A stretch of DNA of 64,000 nt from Sesamum alatum (Eukaryota; Streptophyta; Magnoliopsida; Lamiales; Pedaliaceae), in assembly GCA_034509735.1 (NCBI GenBank), contig JACGWO010000004.1:15543395-15607394 (forward strand). The letters are read 5' to 3'. A model generated the notes under the pieces. The model did no database searches. It was not told where the DNA came from and saw nothing but the letters and a program-made list of their open reading frames with translations. Numbering within the stretch: position 1 is the first letter of the stretch; the number at the start of each line of letters is the position of its first letter. The translations under genes were made by a program, and so were the position numbers. Positions 20,893-31,759 of the stretch are shown piece after piece.

Positions 20893-22202
20893 GAATCCTA
20901 GCCTTCCATCTCCTCTTTCCATCTCAACCGTTGATTTTAATTTAATGGAATATTTAAATCCTATTAAATATTCCAAAAGGCTAAAAGAATAAATATAATA
21001 TAATAAATGAATATTATAATTTATTCTAAGCCCATTAAATCAACCCTTTTAATAAATCCTATTTATTAATTTAATTTCCTTTATCAAATAGAAGGAATTA
21101 ATTTCTCCAAGAAAATATAGGACCCGATTAAATCTAATTTAATCATTCCTTTACTCCAATATTTAATTCTAAATTAAATACTAAGTGTGTGTGTGGATAG
21201 TGTGTGACTCTTTAGGTTCACCATTCAGCTAGACTTGGTCGGATTCCTAGAATCCGTCCGTTACCATGGGTGGCCATCTAGCAACGGTACATGGCACTAG
21301 AGACTAGGTGAAATATTCGGGGATGAACATTTAGGCTCTAACAGTACACTTGTCCTTCTGTCTTCGGTCTCATCACTTAGGGTCTAGGGCACGGAAAATG
21401 CAGGTACCCATTTTGGACCTAAGTGTCGGTCTGTCCTCACCAAACGCCGCAAGGGAAACCTTTTCTCTTCTGTTCAGTCACTGTGGCCACAGATTTCAGG
21501 GACAAGACACAGAGCATATATGAGACTCAACTGTCAACACCTTTTGACAGGAGACAGATCCTTTCTTGGAAACTACTGTCACTTTGTGCACCCGAGCTGC
21601 ACTAGACATGGCTTATGACTACTCAAGAGTATTTTGGCAATCTCTCACCATATCTAAGATACAGACCTGATGCACAGGTAAACTCAGCAGTTCCTCAAGT
21701 CAAAGGACTTGGCCTGTACCGTTGGAACCGGGAATACTCGTCATACCTTGCTGACCATACTCAAGGCCCTCCGTAAGACGGTTCCCGTGAGTCACCTCAG
21801 TCAGCTGCTTCCTAGCACGCTGACCCACTAACACTGCTTAGACGACCTTCGTCACCCGTCGATGAAATACGACAGCAGATGCTTAGTGCAAGTCTCAAAG
21901 GGAATCCCGGTACCCATTTTCGGGATTCCTTGACTTGGAGATTTCCGGACTGATTCGGTAAGACTGATTTCATGGACCTACCTCCAAGCGTAGTCCCAGT
22001 CCCCGAAATCGTATCTCAGTCCGTGGGCTTTGTTTGCGTAGTGAACAGAAATGTAAATGCAGATAAGTGAACGTAAACAAAGTATTGCCATATGAATTTT
22101 CACTTCTTTATTCATAAATATTTTATCAAATACCAAAGAATTGTCTAGACATAGGTTACATATTCCTGCCAAAATTGGCTTACATGGTCACCTATTCTAA
22201 CA

Positions 22203-22217
22203 ATCTCCCACTTGACC
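22203..22217 (-). other. E1 polypurine tract
   Basis: On minus it reads ggtcaagtgggagat directly before the 3' LTR start TGTTAG. This is the plus-strand primer site typical of plant Ty1/copia. Equivalent sites occur at 41286 (E3) and 34034 (E2), but not beside the E4 LTRs. Confidence 0.9.
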
Positions 22218-22218
22218 T

Positions 22219-23829
22219 TTAAAGCCAATTGCCCATATGCTTAATCCCTATCTTCTCAAGATGTTGCGTATGAGCGCTCTGCGACATAGGCTTTGTCAGC
22301 GGGTCTGCTGTGTTGTCTGCCGAGTTGACTCGGTCCATCCGGACGTCACCTCTTCCTACCATTTCTCTAAGAAGATGGTAGCGTCTAAGAATGTGTTTGG
22401 AACGGTGATGAGATCTCGGTTCCTTTGCTTGTGCTATAGCGCCGTTGTTATCACAGAAGATGACAACGGGCTCGGCGATGCTAGGCACCACACCCAACTC
22501 TTGGATGTAGTTTCTCATCCAAACCGCTTCCTTAGCAGCTTCTGAAGCTGCTATGTATTCAGCCTCTGTGGTGGAGTCAGCAATGGTTGCTTGCTTGGAA
22601 CTTTTCCAAGCTACTACTCCTCCATTGAGTTTGAATACGTACCCTGATTGAGACTTGGCATCATCGTCATCAGACTGGAAGCTAGTGTCGCTAAAGCCTT
22701 CCAGAATTAGTTCTCCATTGCCATAGACTAGGAACATTTCCTTAGTCCTTCTTAGGTACTTAAGGATGCCCTTAACAGCATTCCAATGTGCCTCTCCTGC
22801 GCAGGACTGATATCTGCTTGTCACGCTCAAAGCGTACGCAATGTCAGGCCTAGTGCAGTGGACAGCATATTGTATGCTACCTACGGTGGAGGCATAGGGG
22901 ATGAACTTCATCCTTTCAAGTTCCTCATCAGTCTGTGGGACTGTTTCTTGGATAACTTGATCCCATGCCTCATTGGAAGGAATCCTCGTTTGGAGTTGTC
23001 CATTCGATATCTCTTTAGGACTTTCTCCATATACGAGTTTTGGGTGAGTCCTAACATCCTTTTAGATCTGTCCCTGACAATCTGGATGCCTAGGATGTAG
23101 GAGGCTTTCACCCAAGTCCTTCATGGAAAACTGGGTTGACAAACCATGCTTTTGTGTTTCCTAACATTCTGACGTCATTACCAATGAGCAGAATGTCATC
23201 CACATAAAGCACTAGGAACACTATTGAGCTCCCACTGACCTTCTTGTATACACAAGGATCGGATTCGTTTTTGATGAAGTCATAACCCGTATTACTTCAT
23301 CAAATCGAATGTTCCAACTTTGGGAGGCTTGTTTGAGGCCATAGATGGACTTCTGGAGGCGACAGACTTTCTGTTCCTCTCCAGTGACCGTGAAACCCTG
23401 CGGCTGATCCATATAGATCTCTTCTTCCACGAAACCGTTGAGGAAGGCCGTTTTCACGTCCATCTGCCATATCTCATAGTCATACCATGCTGCTATGGCG
23501 AGCAGAATCCGAATGGACTTAGCCATGGTTACTGGCGAGTAGGTATCCTCAAAATCGACCCCGGGTCGTTGAGTGTATCCCTTAGCTACAAGCCTAGCCT
23601 TAAAGGTTGTGACTTCCCCCATCAATGCCAAGTTTGCGCTTGTAGACCCACTTACAGCCCACTGGCTTAACACTTTTCGGTGGATCTACAAGACTCCAGA
23701 CTTGGTTCTCGTTCATGGAGTCCATTTCGGCTTTCATGGCCTCAAGCCATTTCCCGGAGTCGATGTCAGACATCGCTTCTCCATAAGTCTTAGGATCGTT
23801 ATCCAAAAGATCGGTCGCACCTAGAAAGC
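22219..23829 (-). pseudogene. E1 reverse transcriptase-RNase H region, frameshifted
   Basis: RT makes element cDNA from RNA and RNase H removes the template RNA. The RT block at 23221-23673 shows ARLVAKGYTQRPGVDFEDTYSPV, the motif-A aspartate in QMDVKTAFLNG and IYGLKQAS. The YVDD box is at about 23194-23211 in another frame. RNase H (22219-22911) is open, with FSDTSFQSD, the STTEAEYIAASEA and CDNNGAIAQA catalytic blocks and KHILRRYHLLRE. Breaks fall after NIRFDEVIR near 23290 and between YVDD and the RNase H frame near 23130, so no continuous polyprotein exists. Confidence 0.9.
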
Positions 23830-24990
23830 CATATCTCATTGGAGGTCTGGACTCTCTAGTGGACCTACGGAGAATGGGAACGTCAGTGGTGATTGTGGGC
23901 GCTGATTGTATCGGAGCCGGTGGTTCAGGAACCGGGACTGGCTGTTCCTGAGGCTGTCCTTCATGCCTAGCATGTGGGACTTCTCGAGGTTGGTCAGCCC
24001 TTCGGCTGTTAATCCTGAATCCTCTAAGTGAGGGTTCCGCGGCTTCTTCTGATGGCTGGATTCCATCACTTGATTCCTCAAGGATCAGCTCATCAGGTTG
24101 GATATCCTCCGGGAAGCCTTGCTCCAAGAATACTGCATTTCTTGAAACAAACACCTTTTGTTCCAAGGGGTCATAAAAGTAATAACCCGCAGTTTCTTTA
24201 GGGTATCCAACGAACCTGCATAAGCTAGACCTAGATTCTAACTTATCTCCCACTAACCTCTTGACGTATGCGGGGCTACCCCACACTTTCAAGTAGTTGT
24301 AGGATGCAGGCTTGCCGTGCCATATCTCATATGGTGTTTGGGTCAATGTGCTAGTAGGCGCCAAATTCAATAATTTGGCCGCCGTTTCTAGTGCATAGCT
24401 CCAAAACGATAAGGGCAATTTGGTAAAACTCATCATGGACCGAACCATGTCCAACAGGGTTCGATTCCTCCTTTCAGAGACACCATTTAACTGCGGTGTT
24501 CCTGGAGGTGTCCATTCTGATATTATACCATGTTCTTTTAGATAATTTAGGAACTTCGTACTAAGGTATTCACCGCCTCGGTCCGACCGAAGGATTTTAA
24601 TTTTGCAGTTGGTTTGGTTCTCCACTTCAAGTCTGAATTCTTTAAACCTCTCAAGAGCTTCAGACTTGTACCTCATCAGGTAAACATAACTATACCGTGA
24701 ATGATCATCGGTGAAGGTTATGAAGTAGGAGAACCCACCTCGGGCCTGCGTCCTTAGTGGTCCACATACGTCTGTATGGACCAAGTCCAACAGACCTGTG
24801 GCAAGCCTGCTTTGTCCTACAAAAAGGCCTCTTGGTCATTTTCCCTCTTAGACAGGACTCACAAGTTGGTAGATCGCTCAAGTCCCCAACCTCTAGGTTC
24901 TTTGAGTCTACCAACCTTTTCATCCTATCTTGGATATGTGACCTAGCCTAGCGTGCCACAGACGTGCGTTCCCGTTATTATCTAATTTTC
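23830..24990 (-). pseudogene. E1 integrase region
   Basis: Copia integrase joins element cDNA to host DNA. The zinc-binding HHCC part is visible as HARLGHI (about 24940) and CESCLRGKM (about 24850). The D,D-35-E core follows: HTDVCGPL, then SDRGGEY, then NGVSERRNRTLLDMVRSM, so all three acidic residues are kept. The variable C-terminal tail (ESSDGIQPSEEAAEP and the proline-rich EPPAPIQSAP) leads into RT. A frameshift separates HHCC from the core near 24790-24920. Confidence 0.88.
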
Positions 24991-26259
24991 GTTTGTGTTG
25001 TGCATTGAGGACGAAATTCGTTTGTTGCAAGACATAGAGTCCGTTATGTAATGTACCAAGTAGATGAGCAATTCCACACCTCATCAAATAAAAGCAATTT
25101 TTATTGATTCTAAACTCATAACCACTATTGTCCAACAATGGCAATGGAAATGATGTTTTAATCATACTGGGTACAAAATAAACTTGTTCTAAATCTATGC
25201 TAATATTATCACTAATCACTAGAGTGGCGGATCCTACTGCTTCTGCCGAGATGGCCTTGCCATTACCAAGCTTCAGGATCATGTCCCCGCTACCCAGTTT
25301 TCTGCTTCTTTTCAACACCTGTAAGTCATTGCAAATGTGAGCTCCACAGCCGGTATCTAATACCCAAGAGCAGAACTAGTGACCATATTAACCTCAATCA
25401 CATATATACCTTGGTTCGAGAAGAGTTTGGGGCACTCTCTCTTCCAATGCCCTTTCTCACGCAGTTGATACATATGTCATATGCCTTTGTCTGTTGCTTG
25501 GAGACAACCTTTCCCTTTCCTTTGCCTTTCCCCTCTTTGGCAATGGGAACACTCTTAGTGTTCGTAGCTGCTTTGACGGCCTTTCCCTTCCCTTTCTTTT
25601 TCTTCCAACGTCCGGCACCCTTGCCTTTCGTATTAGAAGTCGAAGCACCACCAAACAATACGAAGGCGTGGACTTCTTAGTCGTTGCCTCGTATTGCACC
25701 AACATATTGATCAACTCATGAATGCCCTTCTCAAGTGCGTTCATGTTGTAGTTGACGATAAATTGGTCAAAGGAGGGTGGGAGTGACTGAAGGATCACAT
25801 CTATGTACGTTTCATTAGCCTTTAGATCCTCGAGCTTTTCCACCAGGGTAAGCATTTAACCCCGTGCTCTTGTACAGAGATCCTTCTGTCATTTTAGTTC
25901 CAAAGAACGCCTTGGTCACGACATACCTAGTATGCCGGTCCGGGACTGCATAGCAATCCTTTAGGCGAGCCATAATGGAAGGGACATCGTCTAGCCTTTC
26001 ATACTGCTTCTAAATCTCATTGGTCATCGGAGCAAGTATGATGCTACGGACCTTCCGGTTATCCTTATGCCAAGTCTCGAACGTCTCACGTTCTTCTGGC
26101 GTGGATCCTTCGGGTAAGGTCCTAGGGAGAGGCTCGTCCATGACGTAGCCTTGGTTCTTCGTAATCTAGGACTATCCTGAGATTGCGCAACCAGTCGTTG
26201 TAGTTTGTTCCATTGAATTTGTTTGTCTCAAGAATGGTGGAAAGTGGGTTCTTAGACAT
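24991..26259 (-). pseudogene. E1 gag-protease region, frameshifted
   Basis: The gag start (MSKNPLSTIL-type) is on minus at 26257-26259. Capsid-like sequence runs to a lysine/glycine-rich stretch (KGKGAGRWKKKKGKG) and a CCHC knuckle beginning CINC at about 25451-25470. A one-base loss right after the second Cys breaks the knuckle. Other breaks include one near 25850, where the family frame VKMLTLVEKLED is shifted, and an in-frame stop near 26168. The aspartic protease is recognised by DTGCGAH at about 25345-25360. Confidence 0.85.
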
Positions 26260-26637
26260 TTTAAAATCTACATTTTAGAAAACAGCGCACGATCAGCAGA
26301 AAATAAAAAGACGGTGGTTTGATAAAATAATTAAATGCATGGACTTTAGTTATTTAATCCTCCCACTATTTATACGAAAACACGGTACTCTCAAACGTGA
26401 TTTTCGGGAAATCCTTTCCAAGTGGGCTTGGGATCCACAGCGATTTTTCCCATACCCCGCTTTTACCATTCGCATGGAAAAGATCCTGTGGAGGTATTCC
26501 ATACTCATTCTCGTTCCACGAGATTCCCAAGATTATTGCCTCACCCTTTCACATGATCTCGAGGACTCCAAGCGAATCATCTTAATTGGGCGTTAGACCC
26601 AACCCAATCGACCGAGCCACGGACCCACTGGTACCCC

Positions 26638-26731
26638 CACGACTCGTGAGACAGGTAGCAACAGCCCGCTTTTCGTTCATGACATAATGCAGCTTCCTTT
26701 AAGTACAATAACGTGCCACGACTCGTGAGAC
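26638..26731. promoter_or_regulatory. Duplicated CACGACTCGTG palindrome in leader
   Basis: Two copies of CACGACTCGTGAGAC are spaced 79 bp apart; CACGA-C-TCGTG is a perfect inverted repeat. Equivalent pairs are 37938/38020 (E2), 45729/45808 (E3), 54631/54710 and 59869/59949 (E4). Candidate packaging, dimer or protein-binding signal; the function is inferred only from conservation. Confidence 0.65.
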
Positions 26732-27780
26732 CACGCTATTGACCTAAAGCAGCTTCCTCACTATGCCATGGATTGGAAGGCATGGACAAACTCCTAGAGT
26801 TCATGTCCACTTTGTCTAGGGTCTAATATTTTGACATTGGTCCAACCAATGTGAGAGTAAGTAATGACCGAGATCTCAAATAAATATCTACACATACATC
26901 CATAATGCGTAAATAAACCATTCATAGCAGTTATATGATAAATAAAAAATCCATTCATCCATCATCATAACCACATGCAAAATTAAAGCCTAGCACGCCC
27001 CTGTTGGATGATCACGAGCCCGTATCCTATGCGATCCACTGAGCCCGCAGTGGATCTATGGTCAATCTAGGGTTGGTCCTATACTATTACATTAATAGTA
27101 ACCCAATCATCATGCTGATCGGCCTTGGTCTCTTTTTCTCTTTCTTCACTTCATGGAAAACACCAAGGGCCTCCCGTCTGGGCTCTCCATGTGGTCCTTC
27201 CTTCTTCTCCACCAATTACAAAAAAGGAAATCTCATTCCTAGTCTACTCTCATTACATATTAAAAAAATAGAAACCCCAGCGAAAACCCGGGGGGAGTAC
27301 ATAAGGAGGGAGGTAGAATGCCTTATTATTCCAAGGCAACTAGAAAGAGAGAAGGAGAAAGCAGTAAAAGAGGCACACAGGGTCCAATAGAAAAATAAAC
27401 CATACATCCGGTCTTAGGGCTCGCGATCATCCATTTCCATCCAACACACATAATCACATGATCCAATCACATAATTACATAATACCAACAACATATGATT
27501 TCCAATCATAAATATCCAAAAATAATTAATGAATATGTGCACAACGTGTGAAAAATAAAACACAAATATTGGTAATAATATTTTCTCGTTTTAGGAAAAC
27601 CTTCCTCATTATTTCAAGTAAAATAACCCTGGATTCCGAATCCAATTTATTTTACTCCTAAAATAATGTCTTTAGAAAAAATAGCATAATTGAACCAACA
27701 ACGATTTTCAGAATTAATTCAAAATTAAAACTGAAAATAATTAAAAAATAAAAGAAAAATACTGCTAGGGTTTTGAAACC

Positions 27781-28195
27781 CTAGCAAGCAGCAGCTGCCT
27801 CCGCCGCCGCCGCCGGCGGCCCGCCGCACGCGCGCAGGGCAGCAGGCCTGCGTTCGCGCGCGCCTGGCCGGTAGCGCGCTGCGCGGCCCGGCATGCCGGC
27901 AGGCCGCCGCGTGCGCAGGCTCCCCTGCCTTGCGCGCGCGCTGGCCTGTTGGCTGCCAGCCGTGCCGTGCGCAGTGCGCGCTCGTGCAGACTCCTTCGTC
28001 TGCGTGCGCGCGCGCCTGGCGACGCCGCCCAGGGCCCGTCCGCGCGCGGACTCGCAGGCGCGCGCACAGCCTTCCTGGCTGCGCGCTGCCCCGCGCGCCG
28101 CTGGGCGGGCGCGCGCAGGCCTCCCTTGCCTGCGCGCGTCTGCCCTGCCGGCAGCGTGCGGCCAGCCCTCCCGTCTGGCCGGCTGCGTCGTTTCT
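27781..28195. repeat. CpG-rich leader island with GCGCGC runs
   Basis: About 415 bp of very high GC with many gcgcgc tracts inside an AT-rich element. Overlapping open frames on both strands (Ala/Arg/Pro-rich) are explained by the lack of AT-rich stop codons and are not genes. Counterparts are 46866-47330, 56286-56765, 61000-61480 and a short one at 38991-39105 in E2. Confidence 0.85.
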
Positions 28196-28383
28196 CGTTT
28201 TCCGTTCAATTTCCACCCCGTTTCCCAAGAAAAACAGAAAATCACCAATATTCATAAATTCACACTAATCAAAAAGCAATAAAATCGACATGCCTTAAAA
28301 TCAAGAACAATCAAGATTTAATAAAAAACATGCCAATTTCACATTTCATGCTTATAACGCACATAAACCCTAGGCCTATACAC

Positions 28384-28404
28384 CGAACCGGGCTCTAATA
28401 CCAC
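28384..28404 (-). other. E1 primer-binding site (initiator Met tRNA)
   Basis: On minus, directly after the 5' LTR, gtggtattagagcccggttc matches the complement of the plant initiator-Met tRNA 3' end (canonical tggtatcagagc) with one change. Counterparts with the canonical core are at 47521-47535, 56966-56980 and 61670-61684. Confidence 0.9.
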
Positions 28405-30418
28405 TGAAAGAAAATCCGGTGGATCGTCCCGGAATTGCGCGAATGCGGAAGCGCGGTAAAAATAAACATATTAAAATTTACAAAATAAAAGGCATGCTTT
28501 TAATTTAAAGAACACGCTCAAGGGGTGTGCCCTTGAGGTTCCCGGGCGTTCGGTGTATCTCATGATCATAAAACAATTAAATAAATCATGGAGGCCATAA
28601 GAGTTGAAAAATAAAGAGGGACGAAAATCTTAAACGAGACCTACCCGTTGTCGTTTTCGTCTTCAACTGCTACTCGCGTTGTTCCCCGTTTTGCACCAAG
28701 ACCTCGTTCTTGAGATCCTACAAATCGTGACACACGATCCACCCACGTATCTTGCACGTCGTGCTAGCAACGAACAAGTATTATTTTTGGAGTGGACGAA
28801 TCAATAACTCGTTATCAATTAACGGTATTGGTTCGTCTAAGTTCTTGATGTTCCAAGAACAAAAAGAACTAAGGAAAAATATTTTCTTGCTAGAGAAAGA
28901 GAGAGGGGCGGACGAGAGGTAGGAGAGGGAGAGTGTGTGTTGTGTGTGTTTTTCAAGAATCATCAATCTCTTAAATGTTGGAAACTAGGGGTTTATATAG
29001 AGGAAGAGTTTAATCCTCTTTACACTCAAACTCTAAGTAACCTAATTTGACTAGGATTTTGACCTAGTCAAAGTCCTAGTCAACTAGTGTTTGACCTAGT
29101 CAAACGAATCCTAGCCTTCCATCTCCTCTTTCCATCTCAACCGTTGATTTTAATTTAATGGAATATTTAAATCCTATTAAATATTCCAAAAGGCTAAAAG
29201 AATAAATATAATATAATAAATGAATATTTATAATTTATTCTAAGCCCATTCAATCAACCCTTTTAATAAATCCTATTTATTAATTTAATTCCCTTTATCA
29301 AATAGAAGGAATTAATTTCTCCAAGAAAATATAGGACCCGATTAAATCTAATTCAATCATTCCTTTACTCCAATATTTAATTCTAAATTAAATACTAAGT
29401 GTGTGTGTGGATAGTGTGTGACTCTTTAGGTTCACCATTCAGCTAGACTTGGTCGGATTCCTAGAATCCGTCCGTTACCATGGGTGGCCATCTAGCAACG
29501 GTCCATGTCACTAGAGACTAGGTGAAATATTCGGGATGAACATTTAGGCTCTAACAGTACACTTGTCCTTCTGTCTTCGGGTCTCATCACTTAGGGTCTA
29601 GGGCACGGAAAATGCAGGTACCCATTTTGGACCTAAGTGTCGGTCTGTCCTCACCAAACGCCGCAAGGGAAACCTTTTCCCTTCTGTTCAGTCACTGTGG
29701 CCACAGCTTTCAGGGACAAGACACAGAGCATATATGAGACTCAACTGTCAACACCTTTTGACAGGAGACAGATCCTTTCTTGGAAACTAACTGTCACTTT
29801 GTGCACCCGAGCTGCACTAGACATGGCTTATGACTACTCAAAGAGTATTTTGGCAATCTCTCACCATATCTAAGATACAGACCTGATGCCACAGGTAAAC
29901 TCAGCAGTTCCTCAAGTCAAAGGACTTGGCCTGTACCGTTGGAACCGGGAATACTCGTCATACCTTGCTGACCATACTCAAGGCCCTCCGTAAGACGGTT
30001 CCCAGCGAGTCACCTCAGTCAGCTGCTTCCTAGCACGCTGACCCACTAACACTGCTTAGACGACCTTCGTCACCCGTCGATGAAATACGACAGCAGATGC
30101 TTAGTGCAAGTCTCAAAGGGAATCCCGGTACCCATTTTCGGGATTCCTTGACTTGGAGATTTCCGGACTGATTCTGGTAAGACTGATTTCATGGACCTAC
30201 CTCCAAGCGTAGTCCCAGTCCCGAAATCGTATCTCAGTCCGTGGGCTTTGTTTGCGTAGTGAACAGAAATGTAAATGCAGATAAGTGAACGTAAACAAAG
30301 TATTGCCATATGAATTTTCACTTCTTTATTCATAAATATTTTATCAAATACCAAAGAATTGTCTAGACATAGTTACATATTTCCGCCAAATTGGCTTACA
30401 TGGTCACCTATTCTAACA
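28405..30418 (-). repeat. E1 5' LTR (element sense)
   Basis: 2014 bp and almost the same as 20193-22202, with a few substitutions and single-base indels. It contains the U5 stem-loop at 28517-28537 and the TATA and W-box promoter at 28991-29104. Confidence 0.93.
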
Positions 30419-30423
30419 TTTAT

Positions 30424-30824
30424 CCGATAGTAACTATTGTTCCAAAAGGCCGTTCAAATGATGTATGTCTCTAACGGCTATATTTAAATGGTCATATTCC
30501 AACGGCTAGTTTTTTGCCACAAAAGCCGTTCCAAAAGCTAGTACATGATCACCTATATAATTGTTTCATGTTGTTTTTAATTTATTTCGTTTGTTTTAGT
30601 CTTGATTAACCACACACACTCTCAATCTTTTTCGACTACAATTCGTGCACATACACTTGATCAGTTACCGTTGATCTATTGAGTTGGTCTGAATAGGTAA
30701 CAACTTGAACCCTTTTTGTTAAACTATATGCCTTTCTATTATTTTTATAGGTTGAAATACAATTCTAAACACACACATATATATATATTTCTGTGTATAT
30801 GTAGTGATCATTATTTTAAGGTAA
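30424..30824 (+). promoter_or_regulatory. CACTA promoter and transposase leader
   Basis: Resumes the subterminal motifs interrupted by E1, then a TATA box (tatataa at 30554-30560) and a pyrimidine-containing leader before the transposase. (TA)n occurs at 30777-30789. Confidence 0.6.
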
Positions 30825-31754
30825 TTGAGAAGATGGATATATGAGAAGAACCTCCCGAATAGGGCGGGTCTTATGCCGGAGTTTGAGGATGGTGTTAAGA
30901 CTTTCATAGAGTGGGCTCAATCTCAGCGTCGACATATGGACGGAGATAAGAGTAGGAGCCCATGTGCCAAGTGCAAAAATGAAAGGTTCAAAATACCTAA
31001 CAAGGTCAATTTGACTTATATAGGCGCGAGTTTATGCCGGAGTATTATAATTGGACTTCTCACGGCGAGGAGAGAGTGCATGAGTACTTTGATGCCCCTC
31101 CAGCGCAGGAGGAGCAAACCCCAACTACTTAGGAGGAGGGTAGTTCGCATTGTGGTGATGAACAACAGATAGATTGAGAGCAGAGGATAGTTTATGATGC
31201 AGCCAACTCGAAATTATTTTTCTTCTTACCACGAGAGTGTGCTTGATGATGGTACGAGATCATGTTCTACTGATTCCAGTCTTAGTTTATGGTACGGGGG
31301 TGGGCCATATGACAATGTGTCAGGGTTGTCAGACCCTTTTTTTATGTAGTGCGCGCTGCTGGTTGATCATATAAGGCCCCGCGATCACACTTTCCCTCTG
31401 ATTACTATAGTACGAAGAAATTGATTAGAGACTTGGGTTTACCTATTTAGAAGATTGATGCATGTAAAAAGGGTTGCATGTTTTACTAGAAAGGACGACA
31501 TTGATTTAGAATACTTCAAGTTTTGTTGAGAGGCTAGGTACAAGCCAACCAGGCAGCGAGACCAGCGCCGCAAGAAGTCCCCGTATGCCGTTCTTAGGTA
31601 ATTGTCGCTTACTCCTCGACTGCAAAGGTTGTATTCGTGGCATGCCACACATCAGACGGAGGAGGGCTCCATGTGTCATTTCGTCCAATGTAGAGGCTAG
31701 GATGGCATTTTTGACCAGACATATCCCGACTTTGCATTGGAGCCTCTTAATGTT
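30825..31754 (+). pseudogene. CACTA TNP2 transposase, N-terminal part
   Basis: Reads RRWIYEKNLPNRAGLMPEF and FIEWAQSQRRHMDGDKSR, the transposase-associated N-terminal domain of plant CACTA TNP2 proteins, with the CxKC zinc motif near 30965. There is no in-frame ATG at the expected start; the frame opens with TTG at 30825. A frameshift near 31020 moves to a frame reading EFMPEYYNWTSHGEERVHEYF. Stops are at 31131 and 31171. The TNP2 core begins with STKKLIRDLGLPI-like sequence (about 31410) and continues through CKNGCMLFY-, YKPTRQRDQRR- and HATHQTEEGSMCH-like text. It ends at PLNV where E2 is inserted. Confidence 0.85.
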
Positions 31755-31759
31755 AGTCT

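Larger units (their letters stand above)
20193..22202 (-). repeat. E1 3' LTR (element sense)
   Basis: 2010 bp. On minus: U3 from 22202, TTGAC cluster at 20831-20892, TATA box at about 20778-20788, then R/U5 ending at 20193. It is adjacent to the polypurine tract at 22203. Confidence 0.93.
26260..28383 (-). other. E1 untranslated leader
   Basis: About 2.1 kb between gag and primer site, with no credible conserved ORF. It contains paired CACGACTCGTGAGAC motifs at 26638-26652 and 26717-26731, AT-rich DNA around 27490-27770 and a CpG-rich island at 27781-28195. The same layout recurs in E3 and both E4 interiors. Confidence 0.75.
20193..30418 (-). mobile_element. E1: complete Ty1/copia element, family A
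   Basis: LTRs at 20193-22202 and 28405-30418 start TGAAAG and end TAACA on plus. The 5-bp duplication tttat lies at 20188-20192 and 30419-30423. The coding strand is minus. From high to low coordinates: 5' LTR, initiator-Met primer site, 2.1-kb leader, gag, protease, integrase, RT, RNase H, polypurine tract, 3' LTR. The order PR-IN-RT-RH defines Ty1/copia. The two LTRs are nearly identical by eye, so insertion is fairly recent, but reading frames are broken. Confidence 0.95.

Noticed and set aside
22237..23824. Plus-strand frames opposite the E1 pol region (and 42411-42991, 44499-44875, 36746-37168)
   Set aside because: They are antisense shadows of gag-pol.
27725..28282. Long overlapping frames on both strands of the GC island (also at 46818-47392, 56271-56900 and 60930-61604)
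   Set aside because: Ala/Arg/Pro low-complexity text open in several frames at once is expected from GC-rich DNA; no domain and no conservation between copies.
30825..31172. Intact host gene reading RRWIYEKNLPNRAG
   Set aside because: It is the TNP2-associated domain of the CACTA, lacks an ATG and is frameshifted.
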